Below are positions 53,901 to 59,427 of a stretch of DNA of 59,427 nt, in pieces. Every line of letters begins with the position of its first letter. Position 1 is the stretch's first letter. The stretch covers positions 1 to 59,427 of the forward strand of contig NZ_QKAP01000083.1 of the NCBI RefSeq assembly GCF_003247215.1, given 5' to 3'. This DNA comes from Malonomonas rubra (GTDB lineage: Bacteria; Desulfobacterota; Desulfuromonadia; Desulfuromonadales; Geopsychrobacteraceae). The translations under genes were made by a program, and so were the position numbers. The notes beneath the pieces were generated by a model, which was given only the letters and a program-made list of their open reading frames with translations, ran no database searches and was not told the origin of the DNA.

Positions 53901-54432
53901 TGTAAGCGAAAATCAGACCCACCTCACTGCGATGAGTCAGAGCAACCGAAACTCGGCCATCGAGTTTTGAGAAAAACGCCCTGGACCAGCTGGGTTCGAC
54001 ACTGTCGTTGACATCCTTATGTTGTGGCAGCAATGAAAAATCTTGACCGATAAAGTCAAACGGACTGCGGCGAAGATGATTCGGTAAGCCGGTAGCAGCA
54101 ACCCGACCATCCGGGCCAAGGACAAAAACCGAATCGACGCTGTTGCTGCCATTGACGAGCTGATCGAGATAATCATTACACTTGCCCAGTTCGGAATTGA
54201 AAAGCTGGCAATATCGAGCTATTTCACGAACCAGTAGCTGCGGTTCTTGCAATTCCAGAGATATTTGAGCGGCAATCGATTCAGCGGTGGAATGATTTTG
54301 GCGGGAGAGGCTAAATTTCGTTTCTCGGGTAAAAAAGTCGAAAGATACAATACTGACAATCAGCAACGGCAGAATCGATACAACCACAAATCGCCAAGTG
54401 AGAGCATCTTTTAGGCTGTAATCGATCTTCAT
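50971..54432 (-). CDS. hybrid sensor histidine kinase
   Basis: This 1153-aa membrane sensor has TM1 (about 13-32), a periplasmic Cache-like domain, TM2 (about 283-303) and a HAMP segment (ARSAESFAEGDYSHPL). A PAS domain (362-480), a GAF domain (490-630, ADGASIGIIVGDRLEM) and a second PAS domain (645-770) follow. The HisKA domain has phospho-acceptor H789 (GGIAHDFNN), and the HATPase has NLATNARDAMPGGG, VTDTGVGIP and GKGTGLGLA. A receiver domain has D1080 (LILSDVVMPGIKG). No output domain or regulator gene lies beside it. The ligand is unknown. A 6-bp hairpin at 50940-50955 lies behind the stop. Confidence 0.9.
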   Translation of the reverse strand: MKIDYSLKDALTWRFVVVSILPLLIVSIVSFDFFTRETKFSLSRQNHSTAESIAAQISLELQEPQLLVREIARYCQLFNSELGKCNDYLDQLVNGSNSVDSVFVLGPDGRVAATGLPNHLRRSPFDFIGQDFSLLPQHKDVNDSVEPSWSRAFFSKLDGRVSVALTHRSEVGLIFAYINIERLYKRFIPLPGGQPAHLLLLDQQGRMIFQLPQAGMPDLAELKYLQPVESILDGIVKTTNYELNGKSYLGTAIRIPSVEWIMLYGQEHAGLSSIVWRLRIILISSLFLAFLLAAVWAHRLAWKIVRPISDLARSAESFAEGDYSHPLPYGNHQEIDRLSDSFREMRKNIDERETLLMQNQEYFSRLFNGVTDAILVSKRLSDGLPGTFIEVNDVACRLLGYTRSQFKALSPYDLNRVAQEEPETFEQILEEVWENDQALFKTELLTADGDWLPVEIGCQLFELGGRQVYFSVARDITLREKYESSIKTLVRSTVGLTGQDCLDEIVQNLCDWLNADGASIGIIVGDRLEMQASCLHGQLKTPFTMQVSSTPFEEILDGNYCFYTEGVSGRFPALSLFNLADIKSFIGIPMFGHKGQILGSVSAFSCKPMLAVPHVEELLSVIASRAAAECERLDYVQELAHSEEMLRTLFNSTAEAIVGIDLNGECVFCNPSTLRMLGYNDESEIVGQSFCKLVDNEKLRELNGGDSDSPFMAAIESEEKVTGSDGVLLKKDGQEIPVEFWGHQMMRDGELIGGVITFIDISRRRTLEKQLQHSQRMEAIGTLTGGIAHDFNNILTVISGYAGLLQSLYANDKGLLPKISKIAEAAERGSKLTHGLLAYSRKKTGPSTPVDLNHLILQVQDLFGKVIGEHIDKNLHLAEQQLFVLADTSQLEQVLVNLATNARDAMPGGGTLTITTSRTVIDKDFCKVHGYGEPGDYALITVTDTGVGIPHQVLQNIFDPFYTTKDTGKGTGLGLAIAWGIVKQHKGYILVDSAHEKGSCFKIYLPMTTQRPLKKYSQSTSELPGGNETILLVEDDPQVLETTYNILTSVGYQVVTSNCADSALKMLDVKQQELSLILSDVVMPGIKGIEFYQEIRKRTHVPVVFISGYTFNALRDQGLVGDDIILLNKPISPFLLLTKIRETIETIGSSYAS

Positions 54433-54526
54433 GTGAAAAGTCCGGTGAATGCAACAAGTCAGGTCAAAGTTAATTTTGCGCTGGAGTATAATTGAAAAAA
54501 ACGATTCATTTCAATAAATTAAAAGC

Positions 54527-55096
54527 CTAAAGCTCCTTACTTATTTTAAATTTAAGGCCCTGAAACGAACAGCGCACACCGTCCGGCAAGATTTCATCAA
54601 TGTGGGCACCATCAATTTCGGTCCCTTCCATAACCGGCAAATCGTTGATAACCGCTAGACGTGCTCCAGGATCCTGATGATAAACAATCTCGTCCACGCG
54701 CAAAGGTGGAATCTCGACTGTTGCCAACTGCTTAGTCTCAGTGTTTTTGTTCACCGGTGCTTCACCACGCTCTCCATCAAGTTTCACATGGTGGTCAATA
54801 CTTTCCTCTACTGCAATCGACGGCTCGAGTTCATTATGTTCAGGTACCTGAGTTTCAGGCTGTACGATCGGCACATGTTTCTCCATTTGCGATCCGGTTT
54901 CCGTACTCAACAGCCAGAACCCTGCACTGGCCAGGACAAAAATAAAACTGATGCCCAGAACATAAATCGGCCAACGAGCCGTTTGCGGCTGATCATAGTT
55001 GCGCTTTAGAATATCGTGCGCCAAATCAACACTGCCACCTCCTATCGCCGCATTTTCATCTTCGACTTTACGTAGTGCTTTCAGGATAGAGCTCAT
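54527..55096 (-). CDS. GspB-like general secretion pathway protein
   Basis: This is 189 residues from the ATG at 55096, overlapping the upstream stop by one base (TGATG). SSILKALRKVEDE is the conserved cytoplasmic start of GspB. One membrane helix (WPIYVLGISFIFVLASAGFW) follows, then a variable linker, and the C-terminal GspB domain with RLAVINDLPVMEGTEIDG and GVRCSFQGLKFKI. With GspA it helps insert the type II secretion secretin into the outer membrane; the other gsp genes are not in the window. Confidence 0.85.
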   Translation of the reverse strand: MSSILKALRKVEDENAAIGGGSVDLAHDILKRNYDQPQTARWPIYVLGISFIFVLASAGFWLLSTETGSQMEKHVPIVQPETQVPEHNELEPSIAVEESIDHHVKLDGERGEAPVNKNTETKQLATVEIPPLRVDEIVYHQDPGARLAVINDLPVMEGTEIDGAHIDEILPDGVRCSFQGLKFKISKEL

Positions 55097-56757
55097 CACT
55101 TCCCCTCTTCCTTCAGCCGCGGAATCTTGTAGCCAGCCTGACGATAAAGCCAAAACAAGGTATGATTTCCGACTCGCCCATCAGGATCCAGCTGTACCTT
55201 TCGCTGAAATTGAGTTACGGCATCGATTGTCGTTCGATCATAGACACTGTTGATCGGCACATCAAACTCCTGTAAACCGGAAAGCAGTGTCTGAAGTTTG
55301 CTTACATCCGACCCAATTTTTCCTGGCTGGTCAATAAAAGAAATTTCTTGATAATTGATATAAGGCAAAAAAGCCTTGCCGAACCAGATTTCCTTGAGAG
55401 CAGCAACATCAAGCCAGCCAGTTGAAGTGATAGCCGGACTGATATTGAACTGCCCGTCGAGGTATGCGTTTAACGACAAAAAACGCTTGCCGACAACATT
55501 CGGCAACGAGAGTTCGAGTACAACCGGCGCATCCAACAGCAACAACTCATCAGTCGTGGCCTGTAATTCCAGCAGGTCAAAACCAGCTCCAGCTAACGCG
55601 TTTGTCATCCCACCGCGAGTTCTGATGGGCGCAAGTTCCCGAATTTCTTTCCCCCACGCCTGGGCGACCTCCCGTAGCGATTGTTCAGCAGAAGCTGAAA
55701 CCCCAATTGCATCGATCTGGCGAACCAGCTCGGCAACCTGCTCGGGTTTGACGGTTGCCTCGGTCAAAACAGGTTTCTCAACGGGGACAGCCTGCAGCTC
55801 TGTGGCAACTGCGGCCGGCAAATCCGTTTCGGGCAATTGCGGATTGGTCTCCAGCATAGACACCGGTATAAAAAAGAGAGCCAGAAAAAGCACCATTGCA
55901 CCAGCCACTGCGATAGGACTTATGGATTTTTTTGCTTCTATTTTGTGTTGTCGCAACTCATCCTGCGCGATCTTTACATCCTGCCTACTAACCTTTTGCG
56001 CGTCCCGTCCATATGCAACCAACAACGCACGGTCACAGAGAATATTAATCAACCGAGGAGTACCCTGTGTGTAGTTGTAAATCTGCGTTAGCCCTTGTGG
56101 ATCAAACAGAGCGGGGCTGGTATTACCAGCAACCCGTAGCCTATGCTGTATATAGTGAATCGTATCCTCCTTATCCATCGGCTGCAGGTGATAGCTGACG
56201 GCCACCCGCTGCTTCAATTGGCGCAAATCCTGTCGCTGCAGCAGTTCATCGAGCTCTGGTTGCCCAACCAGAATCATCTGGATAAGCTTTTCCGTTTCCG
56301 TCTCCAGGTTCGACAACAACCGAAGCTGTTCCAAAACCTTGGGATCAAGATTCTGGGCTTCGTCTACGACCAGTACCACCGTTTTTCCCACTTCTCTTTG
56401 CTGCAGCAGATAATGATTAAGCGACTCGTGCAATGTTACCAGGTTCGAACTTTCCGGGTCGAACACGATCCCGAACTCACGATGGATAATCTGCAATAGC
56501 TCAATGGCTGTCAGGCAAGGGTTGAAAATCAACGCTACGCAGTATCCCCCCTCTTCCAACTGACTGAGCAAAGTTCTGAGCACAGTCGTCTTGCCGGTGC
56601 CGATTTCACCAGACAGCGACATGAATCCGACCCGCTGCTGAATGCCGTAAAGCAGATGAGCAAAGGCTTCCTTATGAATTTTACTGAGGAAAATAAAGCG
56701 TGGATTGGGAGTAATGTGGAACGGCTTCTCTTCAAAACCGTACATCTTTAGATACAT
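55096..56757 (-). CDS. GspA/ExeA-like AAA ATPase with peptidoglycan-binding domain
   Basis: This 553-aa protein has the N-terminal ExeA start (MYLKMYGFEEKPFHITPNPR), P-loop SGEIGTGKTT near 50-58, Walker B VVLVVDEAQNL and a sensor region GTPRLINILCDRALL. A membrane helix is at 280-303, and a periplasmic part ends in a peptidoglycan-binding domain (VPINSVYDRTTIDAVTQFQR, DPDGRVGNHTLFWL). It couples ATP use to secretin assembly through the cell wall. It is divergently placed from glgP. Confidence 0.9.
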   Translation of the reverse strand: MYLKMYGFEEKPFHITPNPRFIFLSKIHKEAFAHLLYGIQQRVGFMSLSGEIGTGKTTVLRTLLSQLEEGGYCVALIFNPCLTAIELLQIIHREFGIVFDPESSNLVTLHESLNHYLLQQREVGKTVVLVVDEAQNLDPKVLEQLRLLSNLETETEKLIQMILVGQPELDELLQRQDLRQLKQRVAVSYHLQPMDKEDTIHYIQHRLRVAGNTSPALFDPQGLTQIYNYTQGTPRLINILCDRALLVAYGRDAQKVSRQDVKIAQDELRQHKIEAKKSISPIAVAGAMVLFLALFFIPVSMLETNPQLPETDLPAAVATELQAVPVEKPVLTEATVKPEQVAELVRQIDAIGVSASAEQSLREVAQAWGKEIRELAPIRTRGGMTNALAGAGFDLLELQATTDELLLLDAPVVLELSLPNVVGKRFLSLNAYLDGQFNISPAITSTGWLDVAALKEIWFGKAFLPYINYQEISFIDQPGKIGSDVSKLQTLLSGLQEFDVPINSVYDRTTIDAVTQFQRKVQLDPDGRVGNHTLFWLYRQAGYKIPRLKEEGK

Positions 56758-56901
56758 AAAAAGCCCTGACCGTCATAAGAGTTTTTATCTTTAACTAATC
56801 ATTCACGGGGAACCAATATTTTTCAAGTTTTAAATAGCTAGACGATCCATCACCTTTTGCTAAACTCAAAGCAATTCAAATTAAAAACGGGAGGCCTGGT
56901 G

Positions 56902-58614
56902 ATGGAAAGCTGGAGACGATTCACTCAGGATCAGCGGATCGCTTATTTCTCGATGGAAATCGGACTTAAAGCTGAAATTCCAACTTACAGCGGCGGTCTA
57001 GGTGTGCTGGCTGGCGACACAATCAAGAGTGCCTCCGACCTGAAAATTCCTCTTGTTGCCGTCACCCTGCTTTATCGCAGAGGTTATTTTCTACAGCATT
57101 TCGGCGTCGATGGCTGGCAACAAGAAACTGATGTCAGCTGGCAGCCGGAAAAACATATGCAGCTGTTGCCGACCAAAACCCTTGTCACGATCGGCCAACG
57201 CGATGTCAAGATTCAAGCGTGGCTCTATAACGTCAAGAGTCCAACTGGCGGCGAAGTTCCGATCCTCTTTCTCGACACCGACATCCCAGGTAACGAAGAG
57301 GAAGACCGCACAATTACCAACCACCTGTACGGCGGCGGACTTGACCTGCGCTTAAAACAGGAAATCGTTCTTGGTATTGGTGGAGCCAGGATCTTGCGCA
57401 CGCTTAACTTTGACATCAAGAAATATCATATGAACGAGGGGCATGCCAGCTTGCTTACGCTAGAACTGTTGCATAACGCTCGCATCCCGATTGAAGGTTC
57501 CTGGAACGGCTCAAACTCCTGGGACATAAAAAAAGTGATGGAGCAATGCGTTTTTACAACCCATACCCCGGTTGAGGCAGGACATGATCGTTTCTCCTAC
57601 GATTTGGTCGAACAACTTATGCCGCCAGAAGTACCGATCAACATGCTGAAAGACATCTCTGGTAAAGAAAACCTGAACATGACTCTGCTCGCATTGTCCC
57701 TAAGCAATTATATTAACGGCGTCGCCAAACGCCATGGAGAGGTATCGAAGAACCTGTTCCCCGGTTTCGAAATCCACGCCATCACCAACGGGATCCATCC
57801 ATTCACGTGGTGTTCACCATTTTTTGTCAACCTGTTCGATCGGCATCTTCCCGGTTGGGCCAACGAACCGGAGCTACTAGTGCGGGTTGACAACATTCCC
57901 GACGAGGAGATCTGGGATAGTCATTGCGGCGCCAAAGCGTTTTTCTTTCAATATATCAAGGAGAAAACCGGCAAACAGCTCAATCCAGACCTGCTGACCA
58001 TCGGTTTCGCTCGACGAGCCGCTGCCTATAAACGTGGAGACCTGATCTTTCATGATATCGACCGCCTTTTAGAAATCGGCAATGGGAAGCTTCAGTTTGT
58101 TTTTGGTGGCAAGGCTCACCCAAAGGATGAAGAAGGAAAAAAAGTCATTCAACGCATCATCAAGCAGGCGGAAAAAATGAGCGGTCAGATAGAGATGGTC
58201 TATCTGGAAAATTACAATATGGAGATCGCTTCTAACTTCATCCCGGGAGTCGATATCTGGCTAAACAATCCGATGCGCCCACTTGAAGCCTCGGGCACCA
58301 GCGGCATGAAAGCAGCACTCAACGGAGTACCAAACTTTAGCGTTCTTGACGGATGGTGGATTGAAGGACATATCGAAGGAGTAACCGGCTGGTCGATCGG
58401 TCCTCCACCAGCCGAGGTAGACATAGAAGTTGGTCGAGCCGCCGAAGATTTGGAAGACATGTATAAAAAACTCGAAAAAATCATCATCCCCCTCTTCTAC
58501 CAAAACCGCAGCGGCTGGATTCAGGTGATGAAAAACGCCATCGGGAAAAATGCCTACTACTTCAACACCCATGTCATGATGCGTCGCTATGTCACCGATG
58601 CCTACATCAGGTAG
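56902..58614 (+). CDS. glgP: alpha-glucan phosphorylase, short form
   Basis: This is 570 residues from the ATG at 56902 (GGGAGG in front). It begins RIAYFSMEIGLKAEIPTYSG, GGLGVLAGDTIKSASDL, the GT35 short-form hallmark. HTPVEAGHDRF and GFARRAAAYKRGDLIF follow, and the PLP lysine is K470 in SGTSGMKAALNG. It releases glucose-1-phosphate from glycogen-like glucans. The length is typical for the archaeal/deltaproteobacterial type rather than the 800-aa E. coli enzyme. Confidence 0.93.
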   Translation: MESWRRFTQDQRIAYFSMEIGLKAEIPTYSGGLGVLAGDTIKSASDLKIPLVAVTLLYRRGYFLQHFGVDGWQQETDVSWQPEKHMQLLPTKTLVTIGQRDVKIQAWLYNVKSPTGGEVPILFLDTDIPGNEEEDRTITNHLYGGGLDLRLKQEIVLGIGGARILRTLNFDIKKYHMNEGHASLLTLELLHNARIPIEGSWNGSNSWDIKKVMEQCVFTTHTPVEAGHDRFSYDLVEQLMPPEVPINMLKDISGKENLNMTLLALSLSNYINGVAKRHGEVSKNLFPGFEIHAITNGIHPFTWCSPFFVNLFDRHLPGWANEPELLVRVDNIPDEEIWDSHCGAKAFFFQYIKEKTGKQLNPDLLTIGFARRAAAYKRGDLIFHDIDRLLEIGNGKLQFVFGGKAHPKDEEGKKVIQRIIKQAEKMSGQIEMVYLENYNMEIASNFIPGVDIWLNNPMRPLEASGTSGMKAALNGVPNFSVLDGWWIEGHIEGVTGWSIGPPPAEVDIEVGRAAEDLEDMYKKLEKIIIPLFYQNRSGWIQVMKNAIGKNAYYFNTHVMMRRYVTDAYIR

Positions 58615-58745
58615 AGCGCTTTTTCCGTCTTAAATATACTAGTTTGCAGGTAATCTCTCTTGCAGAGAATCTGCTTTGCAATTTCTCTGGTACTATGTTA
58701 GTTTGCTGCGGTTCTGGATAGCGAATCACCAAAGGAGATAAATGA

Positions 58746-59153
58746 ATGACCACAATCCTGATTGCTCTTCATGTTGTTGTCTGCGTCGCACTGATCATTA
58801 TTGTCCTGCTACAGATGGGCAAAGGAGCTGAAGCTGGAGCCTCATTTGGGGCAGGTGCCAGTCAAACAGTTTTCGGCGCATCCGGCAGCGGAAGTTTTAT
58901 GGGGAAAGTAACTGCGGCGGCTGCGATTATATTTATGCTGACCAGCCTTTCACTTGCATACTTTTATGGCTCTCCAAGCTCACAAAGCGTCATGCCGAGC
59001 ACAGTTGCATCACCTGAGCCTGAGACGCCTGTCCCAGCAGCATCACCTGTCCCTGAGGCACCTGCGCCAGTAGCATCACCTGCTCCTGAAGCACCTGCGC
59101 CAGTAGCCGCTCCGGCCCCTGAGGCCCCAGTTCCAACAGAGGAAAAAAAGTAA
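58746..59153 (+). CDS. secG: preprotein translocase subunit SecG with Pro/Ala-rich tail
   Basis: This 135-aa protein is SecG over residues 1-78: TTILIALHVVVCVALIIIVL and LQMGKGAEAGASFGAGASQT, then VTAAAAIIFMLTSLSLAYF as the second helix. The tail (80-135) is a run of near-identical SPxPEAPAPVA units. AAGGAGATAA precedes the ATG. SecG stimulates the SecYE channel by inverting with SecA. Long Pro/Ala tails on SecG are known in deltaproteobacteria. Confidence 0.92.
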   Translation: MTTILIALHVVVCVALIIIVLLQMGKGAEAGASFGAGASQTVFGASGSGSFMGKVTAAAAIIFMLTSLSLAYFYGSPSSQSVMPSTVASPEPETPVPAASPVPEAPAPVASPAPEAPAPVAAPAPEAPVPTEEKK

Positions 59154-59172
59154 TTTAACTGTTGATTATTGG

Positions 59173-59202
59173 TTGACAGCCGAGAAGGCTTTTCAGTATA
59201 TA
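59173..59202 (+). promoter_or_regulatory. sigma70 promoter of tRNA-Leu
   Basis: TTGACA (59173-59178), an 18-base spacer and TATATA (59197-59202) lie 12 bases ahead of the tRNA 5' end. Confidence 0.75.
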
Positions 59203-59214
59203 TACAAGCCGTTC

Positions 59215-59301
59215 GCCGAAGTGGTGGAACTGGTAGACACGCCATCTTGAGGGGGTGGTGGGAGTATTCCCGTGCGAGTTCGAGTCTCGCCTTCGGCACC
59301 A
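59215..59301 (+). tRNA. tRNA-Leu (anticodon GAG)
   Basis: This 87-nt class II tRNA has acceptor arms GCCGAAG / CTTCGGC, anticodon arm CCATC-TTGAGGG-GGTGG with GAG, a long variable arm (TGGGAGTATTCCC) and T-arm GCGAG-TTCGAGT-CTCGC. The 3' CCA is encoded. It is the likely attachment site of the element that begins behind it. Confidence 0.96.
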
Positions 59302-59307
59302 AAATTG

Positions 59308-59344
59308 AGGCCATTGTAAGTAAATCTATTACTTATAATGGCCT
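59308..59344 (+). terminator. hairpin behind tRNA-Leu
   Basis: AGGCCATTGTAAGTA and TACTTATAATGGCC pair over about 13 bp (one bulge) and are followed by TTTC. The U-tract is short, so termination may be partial. Confidence 0.65.
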
Positions 59345-59363
59345 TTCGTCGTTTGAGTTCGCT

Positions 59364-59385
59364 GGTCGTACACAAGGTCGTACAC
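59364..59385 (+). repeat. two direct repeats GGTCGTACAC
   Basis: GGTCGTACAC occurs at 59364-59373 and 59376-59385 with a two-base gap, just before the presumed integrase start. Such short direct repeats could be arm-type or excisionase binding sites; they may also be incidental. Confidence 0.6.
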
Positions 59386-59386
59386 C

Positions 59387-59427
59387 ATGCAACCCAAAAA
59401 CTTCCCTACCTATTTGTTCAAATCCCC
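59387..59427 (+). CDS. start of a presumed tyrosine-recombinase integrase (partial)
   Basis: An ATG at 59387 opens MQPKNFPTYLFKSP before the window ends. A Y-L-F or Y-L-Y string near residue 10 is common at the N-terminus of phage-type integrases, and an integrase directly behind a tRNA 3' end is the standard island layout. Only 13 codons are visible, and there is no ribosome binding site, so this rests mainly on position. Confidence 0.4.
   Translation, partial: MQPKNFPTYLFKS

Overview
The window looks like the chromosome of an anaerobic or facultatively anaerobic deltaproteobacterium, most likely of the Desulfuromonadales (Geobacter/Desulfuromonas/Pelobacter relatives). This is inferred from gene content only: an indolepyruvate:ferredoxin oxidoreductase operon with two phenylacetate-CoA ligases, a ferredoxin-tailed aldo/keto reductase, a Desulfuromonas-type T6SS, and a short alpha-glucan phosphorylase. 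No 16S or database search was possible.

Positions 1-28939 (all minus strand) hold one nearly complete type VI secretion locus. In transcription order it reads: a 638-aa cysteine-rich protein of unknown function, a TagH-like protein lacking its FHA domain, TssJ, TssK, TssL, TssM and TagF. A 120-bp gap follows, then TagJ, TssA, TssB, TssC, Hcp, TssE, TssF, TssG and ClpV. A cargo module comes next: an orphan 420-aa protein, a TPR-methyltransferase with an in-frame stop, VgrG, DUF6484, DUF2169, a ketoacyl-synthase-like protein without the catalytic residues, and a DUF4150/PAAR-like protein with an HNH-nuclease-like C-terminus that runs off the left edge. The first half builds the membrane complex and baseplate, the middle builds sheath, tube and unfoldase, and the last part is the spike with its loading factors and a probable DNase effector.

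Positions 28940-33700 hold an IS256-family transposase remnant, two small secreted proteins (one with a seven-copy 15-bp repeat), an M20 amidohydrolase with a 4Fe-4S aldo/keto reductase, and tRNA-Pro(GGG) with promoter and terminator. Positions 33727-39197 are the aryl-acid operon iorA-iorB-paaK-ACT-paaK. Positions 39282-45018 hold Ppx/GppA, a Na/Pi cotransporter, a clearly decayed pseudogene, a cNMP-binding protein with a structured leader, HU, and two tandem XRE-cupin regulators.

Positions 45140-46931 are bioB-bioD under a BirA operator. Positions 46928-50794 (minus) are a compact metal-related cluster: an HMA-SurA fusion, DUF2318, an FtsX-type permease, an ABC ATPase and two zinc-ribbon proteins, resembling part of the Campylobacter P19 iron locus but without P19 or FTR1. 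Then follow a hybrid histidine kinase, a GspA/GspB pair, glgP, secG and tRNA-Leu(GAG). The window ends in what looks like the first codons of an integrase directly behind that tRNA, the expected edge of a genomic island.

Starts were re-chosen where a ribosome binding site or an overlap with the upstream stop decided it. Family assignments are from reading the translated proteins by eye.
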